Of a stretch of DNA of 64,000 nt, positions 1 through 10,257 are shown in pieces. Below the pieces are notes generated by a model. The model ran no database searches. It was not told the DNA's origin and worked only from the letters and a program-made list of their open reading frames with translations. A program made the position numbers and the translations under genes. The stretch comes from Gemmatimonadota bacterium (GTDB lineage Bacteria; Gemmatimonadota; Gemmatimonadetes; Gemmatimonadales; Gemmatimonadaceae), in contig JAJTFH010000005.1 of the NCBI GenBank assembly GCA_021298395.1, forward strand, positions 1 to 64,000. Direction: 5' to 3'. Each line of letters starts with the position of its first letter. The first letter of the stretch is position 1.

Positions 1-1
1 C

Positions 2-754
2 GTGAACTATCGGCTCCCGCATGTCGTCGGGCTCGACGCCGACGTACTGACGCTCGACTCGACCGCGACGGTGACGCTCTCCGTTCCGATCGCGAAGGCG
101 GTGATCCGCTACACCACGGATGGGAGCGATCCCACCGCGATGAGCCCACGCTACGAAAAACCGCTCACCCTTCCGGTGACAACCGCCGGGACGCGCGTGA
201 CGGCGCGCGCCTTCACCGCTGAGGGGAAGGCGAGCCCGCCGCGCGCGGCGACCTTCCGTCAGACCTCGTATCGCGCGCCGGAGTCGATCGACGCCCGCAC
301 GCTGCAGGCGGGGCTCGCGCTCACCTACCACGAAGCGTCGCTGAGCGCGGTCGCACCGCTTGATACCCTCGCCGTGGTGCGCCGAGCGGTCGCGGCGACG
401 ATCGCGCGCACCGGAGCGGAGCGCGCCGAGGGGTTCGGCCTCGTCTTCCGCGGGTTCCTCACCGTCCCGACGGACGCGATGTACGAGTTCGCACTGGCCT
501 CGGACGATGGGAGCACGCTCGACATCGGGGCACAGCTCGTCGTGGATAACGATGGCCTGCATGGCACGCAGGAGCGAACGGGGATGATCGCGCTCTGCGC
601 GGGATCACACCCGATCACGGTGCGCTTCTTCCAGGCGGGGGGCGGCGCCGATCTCTGGCTCAAGGTGCGCACCACCGGTGGCGCTTGGCAGGAGATATCC
701 TGGCAGGATGTGTCCCGGGGTTCGTCCCGCCACCGCGCGCCGTGTCGAGGGTAG
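2..754 (+). CDS. C-terminal part of a hexosaminidase-type glycoside hydrolase (chitobiase C-terminal + PA14 domains)
   Basis: The reading frame runs in from the left edge, so only the C-terminus of a larger secreted enzyme is visible. Residues about 20-90 look like the chitobiase/hexosaminidase C-terminal domain, with the marker YTTDGSDPT and the segment GTRVTARAFTAEGK. Residues about 100-225 look like a PA14 carbohydrate-binding domain, with FRGFLTVPTDAMYEFALASD, then DDGSTLDIG, then a late WLKV strand. This pair of domains commonly follows a GH20 catalytic domain, so a beta-N-acetylhexosaminidase is likely, but the catalytic part is outside the window. The last 15-20 residues are low-complexity and overlap the next gene in another frame. 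Together with the sulfatase downstream it suggests breakdown of sulfated or amino-sugar glycans. GTG at position 2 is only the first possible start in view, not the true one. Confidence 0.7.
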   Translation: MNYRLPHVVGLDADVLTLDSTATVTLSVPIAKAVIRYTTDGSDPTAMSPRYEKPLTLPVTTAGTRVTARAFTAEGKASPPRAATFRQTSYRAPESIDARTLQAGLALTYHEASLSAVAPLDTLAVVRRAVAATIARTGAERAEGFGLVFRGFLTVPTDAMYEFALASDDGSTLDIGAQLVVDNDGLHGTQERTGMIALCAGSHPITVRFFQAGGGADLWLKVRTTGGAWQEISWQDVSRGSSRHRAPCRG

Positions 755-2097
755 AGGGGGGTCCGGCACCGAACATCGTGCTCCTCCTTGCGGACGACCT
801 CGGCATCGGGGAGCTCGGGGCGTGGGGGCAGCAGGAGATTGCGACCCCACATCTCGATCGCCTCGCCCGCGAGGGGGTCCGGTTCACGGAGTTCCGGTCG
901 AGCGCCGCCGTCTGCGGACCCGCGCGCTGTTCGCTAATGACCGGATATCACAACGGGCGCTGTCGGCTCGATGACAACGACAACGATTATCTCCGGGAGG
1001 CCGACCTGACCCTCCCCGAACGCCTGCGGACGCGCGGGTATGTGAGCGGACTCTTCGGGAAGTGGGGACTGAGCTGGGACTCGGAACCTGAGAGCTGGCC
1101 GAACGCCCAAGGGTTCGATGCCTTCTTCGGATACCGCGACCAGGTGCACGCGCACAACTTCTACCCGGAATGGCTCCTCGACGGCACCGATTCCGTGCGG
1201 ACGCGCAATGTGGTGCCAAGGGCGAACGCCAAAGGGGCAGGCCGTGCGACAGTCCGTCTCGATTACGCACCTGAGTTGATCAAGCGCCGCGCGTTCGACT
1301 TCGTCCGCCAGCACCGGGATCGCCCCTTCTTCCTGTACTGGGCCACGAACCTTCCGCATATCAACAACGAGGGCTCTCGCGGGCCAGACGACGGGTATGA
1401 GGTGCCGGACCTGGGGAGATACGCCGCGCGGCCCTGGCCGGAGGGGAAGAAGGCCTACGCCGCCCAGGTGACGCTCCTCGATGCTCACCTCGGCCAACTA
1501 CGCACGCTCCTTGACTCGCTCGGGATCACCGACCGGACCCTGATCGTGTTCCTCTCGGATAACGGGGCCACATTCCTTCGACGCACCTCGGACGGGACGA
1601 GCGACATCGTCGGGCGGTGGTTCGACGGGACGCTCCAGTACCGTGGATTCAAGGGAGACCTCTACGACGGGGGGCTCCGAGTCCCGGGGATCATGCATTG
1701 GCCTGGCAGGACGACGGCGGGGATGACGTCCGCCGTCCGAGCCGATTTCACGGACCTCCATGCGACACTGGTCGAGATCGCGGGGCTCACGGCGCCGACG
1801 GAGATCGACGGTCGCCCATTCCTCTCATCGCTCATGGGCACCGCGGCGACCGGTGCCGCGCTCGCGGCCGCTCGCCCGTACCAGGTCTGGTTCTCCCCCG
1901 ACCGAAACCAGGCAGCGGTCCTCGAGGGCCGCTGGAAGGGGGTCTGGATGCGTGACACGCTCCGCGTCTTCGACCTCGCCGCCGATCCCGGCGAGCGGAA
2001 TGACCTCGCCGCACGGGAACCGATGGTGGCCGCTCGGCTCGACGCGATCCGTCGACGTGAGGATCGCCGTGTGACGCACCCGCTCCCACCGCGCTGA
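685..2097 (+). CDS. Type I sulfatase (arylsulfatase family)
   Basis: Hydrolyses sulfate esters using a formylglycine made from cysteine. The N-terminal metal-binding strand [12 protein letters not shown] carries the paired aspartates, and [12 protein letters not shown] holds the C-x-P-x-R modification motif (Cys77, Arg81 if counted from TTG 685). FLSDNGAT further on is the usual late Asp-Asn pair. The length of about 470 residues is normal. The start is unclear: no ATG precedes the family core. TTG 685 gives an odd N-terminus containing LAGC, which resembles a lipobox without the hydrophobic stretch before it; GTG 742 gives a short leader. Neither gives a complete signal peptide, which is unusual for a sulfatase expected outside the cytoplasm, so the N-terminus may be damaged. 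The frame overlaps the preceding gene and ends directly against mtgA (TGA then ATG). Activity would need a formylglycine-generating enzyme, not seen here. Confidence 0.85.
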   Translation: MAGDILAGCVPGFVPPPRAVSRVEGGPAPNIVLLLADDLGIGELGAWGQQEIATPHLDRLAREGVRFTEFRSSAAVCGPARCSLMTGYHNGRCRLDDNDNDYLREADLTLPERLRTRGYVSGLFGKWGLSWDSEPESWPNAQGFDAFFGYRDQVHAHNFYPEWLLDGTDSVRTRNVVPRANAKGAGRATVRLDYAPELIKRRAFDFVRQHRDRPFFLYWATNLPHINNEGSRGPDDGYEVPDLGRYAARPWPEGKKAYAAQVTLLDAHLGQLRTLLDSLGITDRTLIVFLSDNGATFLRRTSDGTSDIVGRWFDGTLQYRGFKGDLYDGGLRVPGIMHWPGRTTAGMTSAVRADFTDLHATLVEIAGLTAPTEIDGRPFLSSLMGTAATGAALAAARPYQVWFSPDRNQAAVLEGRWKGVWMRDTLRVFDLAADPGERNDLAAREPMVAARLDAIRRREDRRVTHPLPPR

Positions 2098-2816
2098 ATG
2101 CCGTCGATGTCCACCACCCTCGCCTTCGGTGCCTTCGTCCTTCGTGGCACCACGCGCACGATCTGGTTGACGCTGCGACAGTGGATCGTGCGCGTGGCCC
2201 TCATCCTCGTCCTCGGTCCCTTCCTGGCAATCCTCCCGCTCAATCTCGTGCAGCCGCTCACCACCGCGGTGATCGTCCAGCGGAGCATGCAGCGCGCCAT
2301 CGATGGCAAGCGCCCGATCTACCCGCGCCGCGATGTGGTCTCGATCTGCGGCGGGCCGTGCTCGCCGCCGAGGACGATCGCTTCTATCTGCACTGGGGAT
2401 TCGACCTCGAGGAGATCGAGAAGGCGATCGCGCGCGCAAAGCGTGGAGGCCGACTCCGTGGGGCCTCGACGATCACCCAACAGGTCGCGAAGAACCTCTT
2501 CCTCTGGGAGGGGCGCTCCTTCGTGCGGAAGGGGTACGAGGCGTATCTCACCCTTGTGCTCGAGCTCTGCCTCCCGAAGGATCGGATCCTCGACCTCTAT
2601 CTGAATCTGGCCGAGTGGGGGGATGGGGTCTTCGGGGCGGAGATGGCGGCGCGGCAGCACTTTGGCGTGCCAGCGGCCAAGCTCACTCGAGAGCAGGCAG
2701 CCCGCCTCGCCGCGATCCTCCCCAGTCCCCGTCGTTGGTCCCCGCGTGGTGCCGTCGCCTCGGCCCGTGCGGGTATAATCCTTGAGAAGATGCAGTACGC
2801 CGCTCCGCGTCCCTAA
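2098..2816 (+). pseudogene. mtgA: Monofunctional peptidoglycan transglycosylase mtgA, frameshifted
   Basis: Two frames together make a full GT51 protein of about 239 residues. The first frame from ATG 2098 supplies the N-terminal membrane anchor ([19 protein letters not shown]). The second, in frame with the TAA at 2814-2816, supplies the catalytic domain with [16 protein letters not shown] (catalytic Glu in AAED), [15 protein letters not shown] and [16 protein letters not shown]. The join must lie near 2337-2340: adding one base there would read [15 protein letters not shown] continuously. The whole span is one base short of a multiple of three, as expected for a single missing base. The enzyme would polymerise lipid II glycan strands at the inner membrane. 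Either this is a real loss-of-function lesion or a one-base sequencing or assembly error; the intact catalytic domain favours error or a very recent event. Confidence 0.85.
2774..2779 (+). promoter_or_regulatory. Candidate -10 box for the BNR-repeat gene
   Basis: A perfect TATAAT lies inside the 3' end of mtgA, 52 bases before the ATG at 2832. No good -35 hexamer is present 16-18 bases upstream, so strength is uncertain. Confidence 0.4.
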
Positions 2817-2831
2817 CACCACGACCGCCCC

Positions 2832-5800
2832 ATGCGCCTCCGGTCCCTCGTCCGCTCCCTCCCCCTCGTCGCCTTCGTGCTCACGACGACGCTCCCCGCA
2901 CAACAGCGCCCCGCCCAGACGCCGGCGAAGGCGCCCGCGAAGGCCCCGGCCAAGCCCCCCGCGAAGCCGCGCACGACCGCTGCGAAGGCGACCGCCGCAC
3001 CGGCGCTCCCGGCCCCGATTCCCGTCACGCACTTCGCGAATCTTCGTTGGCGCTGGGTCGGCCCCGCGCGCGGCGGCCGCGTGACCACGGTGACCGGCGT
3101 CGATCAGGAGCCGCACACCTTCTACTTCGGCTCGACGGGCGGCGGCGTCTGGAAGACGACCGATGCCGGCGCCCTCTGGGTGAACGTCACCGATGGTGAG
3201 ATCGACGTCGGCTCGATCGGCGCGATCGACGTCGCCAACAGCGATCCGAACATCGTCTATGTGGGCAGTGGCTCCGATGGCTACCGCTCGAACGTCTCGA
3301 TCGGCCGTGGGGTCTGGAAGTCGACCGACGCCGGCAACACCTGGCGCACCGTCGGGCTGCGCGACGTCGGGAATGTCGGCGCACTGCAGATTCACCCGAC
3401 CAATCCCGACATCGCCTTCGTCGCCGCGATCGGCGACCCCTTCCGCCCGACCAATGCGCGCGGCGTCTATCGCACCGTCGATGGCGGGAAGAGCTGGAGC
3501 CGCGTGCTCTATGTGAGCGATTCGACCGGCGCGGTGGATCTGGAGTTCCACCCGACCGACCCGAGCATCCTCTACGCCTCCATGTGGCGCGCCGAGCGCA
3601 AGCCGTGGACGATCATCTCTGGTGCGCGCGAGGGTGGGATCTACAAGAGCACCGATGGGGGGACGTCTTGGCGTCGTCTCGCGATGGGGCTCCCCGACAG
3701 CCTGATCGGGAAGAGCAACATCGCCGTGAGCCGCGCCGCACCAAATCGCGTCTATGTCCTGATGGAAGCGAAGCCCGGGAATGGCCTCTATCGCTCTGAT
3801 GATGCCGGGGAGTCGTTCACGCAGGTCTCGAACTACGACCAACTGATCACCCGTCCCTTCTATTACACGACGATCACGGCCGATCCCACCAACGCCGACG
3901 TGGTCTACGCCGGCGGCGAGGGGTACTTCAAGAGCACCGATGGCGGGACGACGTGGAACCCGATGCGCACCCCGCACGGTGACAACCACGATCAGTGGAT
4001 CAACCCGCGCGATGGCCGCATGATGATCCAGGCCAATGACGGTGGGGTGAACGTCTCGCTGAATGGCGGGAAGACCTGGAGTACGCAATACAACCAGCCG
4101 ACGTCGGAGATCTATCAGGTCTACGTCGACAACCAGTTTCCGTATCGTCTCTATGGGGCGCAGCAGGATAACTCGACATTGATCCTCCCCTCGCTTCCTG
4201 TGGGGAGCACGGGCTTCGACGATCCGATCCAGGGGTGGCGGTCGGGCCCAGGGTGTGAGACGGGACCGATCATGCCGCACCCGATCAATCCCGACACCGT
4301 CTACGGCTCCTGCAAGGGACAGTTCTCCCGCATGTCGCTCAAGACGGGGCAGGAAAAGCATTACTGGGTGGGGGCGCAGTCACTCTATGGGAATGCCGGG
4401 AAGGATCTCATCTACCGCTTCCAGCGCGTCTCCCCGATGGAGGTCTCGCCGCACGATCCGAGCGTGCTCTACTACGGGTCGCAGCATGTGCATCGCACGC
4501 GCGACGAGGGCGTGACCTGGGAGACGATTTCCCCCGATCTCACCTGGAACCCCGCGGATAAGCAGGGGATCTATGCCGGTGGTCCGATCACCGTCGATAA
4601 CACCGGCGAGGAGTTCTTCTCCACGCTCTACGCGATCCGCGAGTCCCCACTCGAGCGCGGGGTGATCTGGACGGGGGCGAACGATGGCCCCTTCGCGATC
4701 ACGCGCGACAACGGCGCCACCTGGCAGCGGATCACGCCGCCCGGACTCGAACTCGGCGGGCGCGTCCAGAACATCGAACCCTCTCCGCACCGGAAGGGAT
4801 CGGCGTACTACGCGGTGCTCCGCTATCTCCTTGGCGACCACCGTCCCTACATCTACAAGACCGACGACTACGGGAGGACGTGGACGCTGTTGACCACCGG
4901 CACCAACGGGATTCCGGCGGATGAACCGGTGCGCGTCGTGCGCGAGGATCCCAATCGTCCGGGGCAGCTCTACGCTGGCACCGAGTTCGGGGCGTATGTC
5001 TCGTTCAACGACGGGAAGAGCTGGCAGTCGTTACAGCTCAATCTGCCCGCGACCCCGATCACCGACATGAAGGTCCACCAGAAGGACCTCGTGATCTCCA
5101 CGCAGGGGCGCGGCTTCTGGATCCTGCACAACATCACCCCGCTCCATGAGGCGGGGCAGATCGCGGCGGCGGCGCAGGGGCATCTCTTCGCCCCGGTGAC
5201 GGCCTATCGCCGTCGCTATCGCACGGGGTTCGGCGGGCTCGAGAGCGCGCGCGTCAGCGACTCCGATCCGCAGTATCCCCAGGCCGGCGCGACGATCGAT
5301 TACTGGTTCCCGCGCGACCCGACCACGGAAGTGACGCTCGACATCCTCGACGCGTCGGGGGGCGTGGTGCGTCGCTTCTCGAGCCGCGCCTCTGGCGAGC
5401 GGTTGGTGCTGCCGGCCGAGCCCTCGATGCGTGGGCCGATGTGGGAGCGGATCGGGACGCCGCGTCTTCCGGCCGTGGCGGGTCATAATCGCTTCGTCTG
5501 GGATCTCACCCTCGCTGGTCCGTGGGAGGCCAATGCGCAGCGCAGCGGGCGGAACGGCCCCACGGTCGTGCCCGGGAATTATCAGGTGCGGATCACCGCC
5601 GGGAGCTGGTCTGCGACCCGTCCGCTGATCATCACGAGCGATCCGCGGGTCGAGGCTGATGGTGTGACGATCCCGGTGCTGCAAGCGCTCCTCGCGCACA
5701 ACCTCGCGGTGCGGGACCTCGTCAGCGAGGTCAATCAGCTGCGCGCCGATCTCGAGGCGGCGCTCGCAAAGGCCTCCGGTGACCAGAAGCAGCGCCTCGA

Positions 5801-5993
5801 GGCGCTGCAGGTGGAGCTCGAAGGGCAGCCGTGGCGCTACGGCCGCCCCGGGCTCGCCGACCAGATCACCTATCTCTACAGTGCGATGATGCGCGGCGAT
5901 CAGGCGGTCGGCAACGATGCGCGGGCGCGGCTCATCCAGCTCCGGAAGGAGCTGGACGCCTTCACCCCGCGTGTGCGCGAAGCCATGCGGTGA
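2832..5993 (+). CDS. Secreted sortilin/VPS10-like BNR-repeat protein, 1053 residues
   Basis: A large exported beta-propeller protein. Residues 1-24 form a signal peptide (basic start, then LPLVAFVLTTTLPAQ). Residues about 30-60 are an Ala/Lys/Pro-rich linker. The rest is dominated by Asp-box/BNR repeats, for example KTTDAGALW, KSTDAGNTW, RTVDGGKSW, KSTDGGTSW, RSDDAGESF, KSTDGGTTW and KTDDYGRTW, the pattern of sortilin-type ten-blade propellers. The last 200 or so residues change to a beta-sandwich-like region (VTLDILDASGGVVRRFSS) followed by a helical tail. This family is greatly expanded in Gemmatimonadota and some Bacteroidota. The catalytic or binding role is unknown, and sialidase activity should not be assumed. 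A -10 box at 2774 suggests its own promoter. Its 3' end overlaps the convergent bcp gene by 32 bases. Confidence 0.85.
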   Translation: MRLRSLVRSLPLVAFVLTTTLPAQQRPAQTPAKAPAKAPAKPPAKPRTTAAKATAAPALPAPIPVTHFANLRWRWVGPARGGRVTTVTGVDQEPHTFYFGSTGGGVWKTTDAGALWVNVTDGEIDVGSIGAIDVANSDPNIVYVGSGSDGYRSNVSIGRGVWKSTDAGNTWRTVGLRDVGNVGALQIHPTNPDIAFVAAIGDPFRPTNARGVYRTVDGGKSWSRVLYVSDSTGAVDLEFHPTDPSILYASMWRAERKPWTIISGAREGGIYKSTDGGTSWRRLAMGLPDSLIGKSNIAVSRAAPNRVYVLMEAKPGNGLYRSDDAGESFTQVSNYDQLITRPFYYTTITADPTNADVVYAGGEGYFKSTDGGTTWNPMRTPHGDNHDQWINPRDGRMMIQANDGGVNVSLNGGKTWSTQYNQPTSEIYQVYVDNQFPYRLYGAQQDNSTLILPSLPVGSTGFDDPIQGWRSGPGCETGPIMPHPINPDTVYGSCKGQFSRMSLKTGQEKHYWVGAQSLYGNAGKDLIYRFQRVSPMEVSPHDPSVLYYGSQHVHRTRDEGVTWETISPDLTWNPADKQGIYAGGPITVDNTGEEFFSTLYAIRESPLERGVIWTGANDGPFAITRDNGATWQRITPPGLELGGRVQNIEPSPHRKGSAYYAVLRYLLGDHRPYIYKTDDYGRTWTLLTTGTNGIPADEPVRVVREDPNRPGQLYAGTEFGAYVSFNDGKSWQSLQLNLPATPITDMKVHQKDLVISTQGRGFWILHNITPLHEAGQIAAAAQGHLFAPVTAYRRRYRTGFGGLESARVSDSDPQYPQAGATIDYWFPRDPTTEVTLDILDASGGVVRRFSSRASGERLVLPAEPSMRGPMWERIGTPRLPAVAGHNRFVWDLTLAGPWEANAQRSGRNGPTVVPGNYQVRITAGSWSATRPLIITSDPRVEADGVTIPVLQALLAHNLAVRDLVSEVNQLRADLEAALAKASGDQKQRLEALQVELEGQPWRYGRPGLADQITYLYSAMMRGDQAVGNDARARLIQLRKELDAFTPRVREAMR

Positions 5994-6393
5994 CCTCGTC
6001 CGCATGCCCCGCGGGCGTCACCTTGGTGAAGACCTGGGCGATCGTGCCCGCGGGGTCGATGAGGACGGTCGTCCGCTCGACTCCCATGTACTTGCGACCG
6101 TACATCGACTTCTCGACCCAGACGCCGTAGGCCTCGAGCATCGTGTGCTCGGGGTCGGAGAGGAGGGGGTAGGTGAGCCCCTCCTTCTCCCTGAACTTCT
6201 GGTGGGACTTCACCGAGTCGGGGGAGACGCCGAAGACCTTCGCCTTCATCTTCTTGAAGCGCGGGAGCGCGTCGCGGAACTCGCACGCCTCCACGGTGCA
6301 TCCCGAGGTCATGTCCTTCGGATAGAAGAACTCTCCCGCATCGTCCTGGACCTTGAAGGCCGGGGCCTTCTTCCCGATCAGTGGTGCCGCCAT
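5962..6393 (-). CDS. bcp: Bcp/PrxQ-type thiol peroxidase with an internal in-frame deletion
   Basis: Peroxiredoxin of the BCP/PrxQ class, which reduces hydroperoxides with a peroxidatic cysteine. FFYPKDMTSGCTVEACEFRD carries the active site: peroxidatic Cys32 and probable resolving Cys37. PDSVKSHQKFREKEGL, LLSDPEHTMLEAYGV and the C-terminal strand VLIDPAGTIAQVF are typical. The 143-residue protein is short. Between KVQDDAG and FFYPKD about 13-15 residues normally encoding the second beta strand (usual form VSLSDLKGKxVVLYF) are absent, although the frame is kept. TSGCT replaces the usual TPGCT. The fold may therefore be compromised. The start ATG 6393 is chosen because the family begins about there; it lies 4 bases after argF and is the last gene of the long minus-strand run. 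Confidence 0.85.
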   Translation of the reverse strand: MAAPLIGKKAPAFKVQDDAGEFFYPKDMTSGCTVEACEFRDALPRFKKMKAKVFGVSPDSVKSHQKFREKEGLTYPLLSDPEHTMLEAYGVWVEKSMYGRKYMGVERTTVLIDPAGTIAQVFTKVTPAGHADEVTAWLRAHAG

Positions 6394-6397
6394 CGTC

Positions 6398-7314
6398 TCA
6401 CTCCAGAGGTTCGCCGCCCATGAGGACGGCCATGATCGCCTTTTGGACGTGGAGCCGGTTCTCCGCCTCGTCCCAGACCCGACTCTGCGGCCCATCGATC
6501 ACCTCGGCGCTCACCTCCTCGCCGCGATGTGCGGGGAGGCAGTGGAGGAAGATCGCCGAGCTCGCAGCACGGGCCATCAGGGCCGTATCGACCTGATACG
6601 AGGCGAACGCGGTGGCCCGCACCGCCTGTTCCTCCTCCTGCCCCATCGAGGCCCAGACATCGGTGGTGACCACATCGGCGCCCTCGACCGCCTCTCGCGG
6701 GTCACGCAGGAGCGTGACATGGCCGCTCGCCTGGGCGCGCGCGAGGATCGTGGGATCGGGGTCATATCCCGGCGGACAGGCCAACCGCAGCTCGAAGCCC
6801 AGGCGGAGCGCTGCGTCGCACCAGCTATTCGCCATGTTGTTCCCGTCGCCGATCCAGGCGATGCGCTTGCCGTCGACGCTTCCGAGATGCTGCTGCACCG
6901 TGAGGAGGTCGGCGAGGATCTGACAGGGATGCTGCAGGTCGGTGAGCCCATTGATCACCGGGATGCGCGAGTGCCGCGCGTACTCCTCCACGTCCGCATG
7001 GGCGAAGGTCCGGATCATCATCCCGTCGACCATCCGATCGAGCACGCGCGCCGTATCGGCCACCGCCTCGCCCCGTCCGAGCTGCACATCGCGCGGGGTG
7101 AGGAAGAGCGGGTGCGCGCCGAGCTGCCACGCCCCCACCTCGAAGGAGACACGGGTCCGCGTCGAGCTCTTCATGAAGAGCATCGCGAAGGCCTTCCCTT
7201 CGAGTGGGCGCTTGCGGTACGCGCCGCGCCGCATCCGGTCGGCGAGCGCGAAGAGCCCCCGCAGCTCGGCGGTGGAGAAGTCGGTGATCGCGAGGAAATC
7301 GCGTCCGTCGGTCG

Positions 7315-7318
<4 letters not shown>
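6398..7318 (-). CDS. argF: Ornithine carbamoyltransferase
   Basis: Transfers the carbamoyl group from carbamoyl phosphate to ornithine, giving citrulline (arginine biosynthesis, cytoplasm). SSTRTRVSFE holds the carbamoyl-phosphate motif STRTR (residues 52-56). LQHPCQILADLLT holds HPCQ (130-133). DVWASMGQEEE is the ornithine-side SMG loop, and FLHCLPAHRGEEV is the C-terminal catalytic HCLP motif. At 306 residues the length is standard. HCLP and SMG distinguish it from aspartate transcarbamylase. An N-acetyl- or N-succinylornithine transcarbamylase cannot be fully excluded by eye, but those usually have longer variant loops. The ATG overlaps the hslU stop as ATGA, and bcp follows after 4 bases, so it is probably translated from the hslVU message. 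No other arginine gene is nearby. Confidence 0.92.
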
Positions 7319-8753
<1,435 letters not shown>

Positions 8754-8754
<1 letters not shown>

Positions 8755-9299
8755 CAGGCCGTCGGTTCGACGACGGTGATCTGCGTGTTGGTGTACACGC
8801 AGATCTCTCCCGCGATCGTGAGCGAGCGCCGCACGATCTCCGCCGGTGGCAGGGTGGTCTCCCGCACGAGGGCACGGGCGGCGGCCAGCGCGTACGACCC
8901 CCCGGACCCGATCGCGAGGATGCCATCATCGGGCTCGATCAGCTCCCCGGTGCCCGAGAGCATGAACCCATGGTCGCGGTCGACGACGATGAGCAGCGCC
9001 TCCAATCGCCGCAACGCGCGATCCTGCCGCCAATCCTTCGCGAGCTCGACCGCGGCCCGCTGCAGGTTCCCGGGATGACGCTGCAGCTTCTCCTCGAAGC
9101 GCTCGAAGAGGGTGAGCGCATCGGCGGCGGCCCCGGCGAATCCCGCGAGCACCTTCCCCCCGGTGAGGGCGCGTACCTTCACCGCGCCCCCCTTCATGAC
9201 GGTATCGCCGAAGGTCACCTGGCCATCGCCGCCGATGGCGACGGCGCCGCCGCGGCGGACAGCGAGGATCGTGGTGGCGTGGAAGGTCGGGAGGGTCAT
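8754..9299 (-). CDS. hslV: ATP-dependent protease peptidase subunit HslV (ClpQ)
   Basis: Threonine peptidase that forms the proteolytic core of HslUV. The start [18 protein letters not shown] shows the nucleophile: Thr9 of ATTI, exposed after removal of an 8-residue leader as in Bacillus Clp[34 protein letters not shown] and [14 protein letters not shown] are family signatures. It is full length at 181 residues. It sits 28 bases after xerC, with hslU overlapping by one base. A TATCTT box ends 6 bases before the ATG, so hslVU may also be transcribed separately as a leaderless message. Confidence 0.95.
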
Positions 9300-9305
9300 C
9301 GGAGA

Positions 9306-9311
9306 AAGATA
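9306..9311 (-). promoter_or_regulatory. Candidate -10 box giving a leaderless hslV transcript
   Basis: On the minus strand TATCTT is followed by 6 bases and then the hslV ATG. A start site 7 bases after the box would fall on or next to the A of ATG. No convincing -35 hexamer is seen, and the xerC stop lies just upstream. The same box and spacing recur before the S4-domain gene at 30836. Confidence 0.4.
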
Positions 9312-9327
9312 AGGGGCCGTGTCGCGG

Positions 9328-10257
9328 TCAGGCCCGCGGGTGGGCCTTCCGGTGGACCTGCTTGAGCCGGTCGACCGAGGTATGGGTGTAGATCTGCGTC
9401 GTGGAGACGCTGGCGTGGCCTAAGAGCTCCTGCACCGCCCGTAGGTCGGCCCCGCCATCGAGGAGATGGGTGGCGAAGGTGTGCCGGAGGGCGTGGGCGC
9501 TGAGCCCCGCCCCCTCATCCACCTCACCGAGTCGCGCGACCACCGCATTGTGCAGGGTCTTGGGGCTCATCCGCCGTCCCCGTTGGCTGAGGAAGAGCGC
9601 CGAGCGATCGGCGCTCGCCCCCACCTGGGCGATCAGCTGCTCGCGCGCGCGCTCGTACTCGCGTAACGCCTGCTGTGCTGGCCCACCGACCGGGACGATC
9701 CGCTCCTTTCGCCCCTTACCACGTACCTTCACGAGACCGCCGAGCAGGTCGAGGTCGCGACGATCGATCCCGCGTAACTCACTCAGGCGTAACCCAGCAG
9801 AGTAGAACAGCTCGAGGATCGCCCGATCCCGCACATCGGTGAAGCGCCCCTCCTGCGCGCGCGTCGCCGCGGCGGTCAATACCGTCTCGATCTGTGCCCG
9901 GTCGAGATGCCCAGGGAGATGCCGCTCGAGCTTCGGTGATCCCACCGCCCGCGCCGGATTCACCTCGACGAGATCGGCGCGATGGAGGAACCGATAGAAG
10001 CTGCGCGCCGCGGAGAGCATCCGCGCACTGGTCCGCTTGGCGAGCCCTCGCCGCGCGAGCGAGGCGAGCCAGGCCCGCATCTGCAACCGGTCGACGGTCC
10101 CCCACTCCACGCGCTCGACCCCGAGGTGCCCGCAGAGGAAGGCGTGCAACCCCTCGAGGTCGCGCGCGTAGGCCGCCACCGTGTTCGGCGACAGATCCCG
10201 CTCCTTCGCGAGATAGGTCAGGAATTGCGCGATGGTCTCGTCGGTCGACTCGTTCAC
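9328..10257 (-). CDS. xerC: Tyrosine recombinase XerC
   Basis: Site-specific recombinase that resolves chromosome dimers at dif with a XerD partner. The N-terminal SAM-like core-binding domain occupies about residues 8-95 and the catalytic domain about 115-300. The catalytic set is complete: Arg157 ([10 protein letters not shown]), Lys181 (VRGKGRKER), His255 and Arg258 ([14 protein letters not shown]), His281 ([15 protein letters not shown]) and Tyr290. XerC is preferred over XerD because the order topA-trmFO-xerC-hslV-hslU matches the Bacillus topA-gid-codV-clpQ-clpY block; sequence alone would not settle this. It starts at GTG 10257, overlapping the trmFO stop as GTGA. Confidence 0.9.
   Translation of the reverse strand: MNESTDETIAQFLTYLAKERDLSPNTVAAYARDLEGLHAFLCGHLGVERVEWGTVDRLQMRAWLASLARRGLAKRTSARMLSAARSFYRFLHRADLVEVNPARAVGSPKLERHLPGHLDRAQIETVLTAAATRAQEGRFTDVRDRAILELFYSAGLRLSELRGIDRRDLDLLGGLVKVRGKGRKERIVPVGGPAQQALREYERAREQLIAQVGASADRSALFLSQRGRRMSPKTLHNAVVARLGEVDEGAGLSAHALRHTFATHLLDGGADLRAVQELLGHASVSTTQIYTHTSVDRLKQVHRKAHPRA

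Noticed and set aside
2920-2990. GCG/AAG/CCC-rich repeats as a minisatellite
   Set aside because: They encode an Ala/Lys/Pro linker in frame with a secreted protein; imperfect and explained by protein composition.
2319-4361. A 680-codon open frame on the minus strand antisense to the BNR gene
   Set aside because: It is a shadow caused by high GC; its translation is Arg/His/Asp-rich and has no domain pattern, while the plus strand encodes clear BNR repeats.
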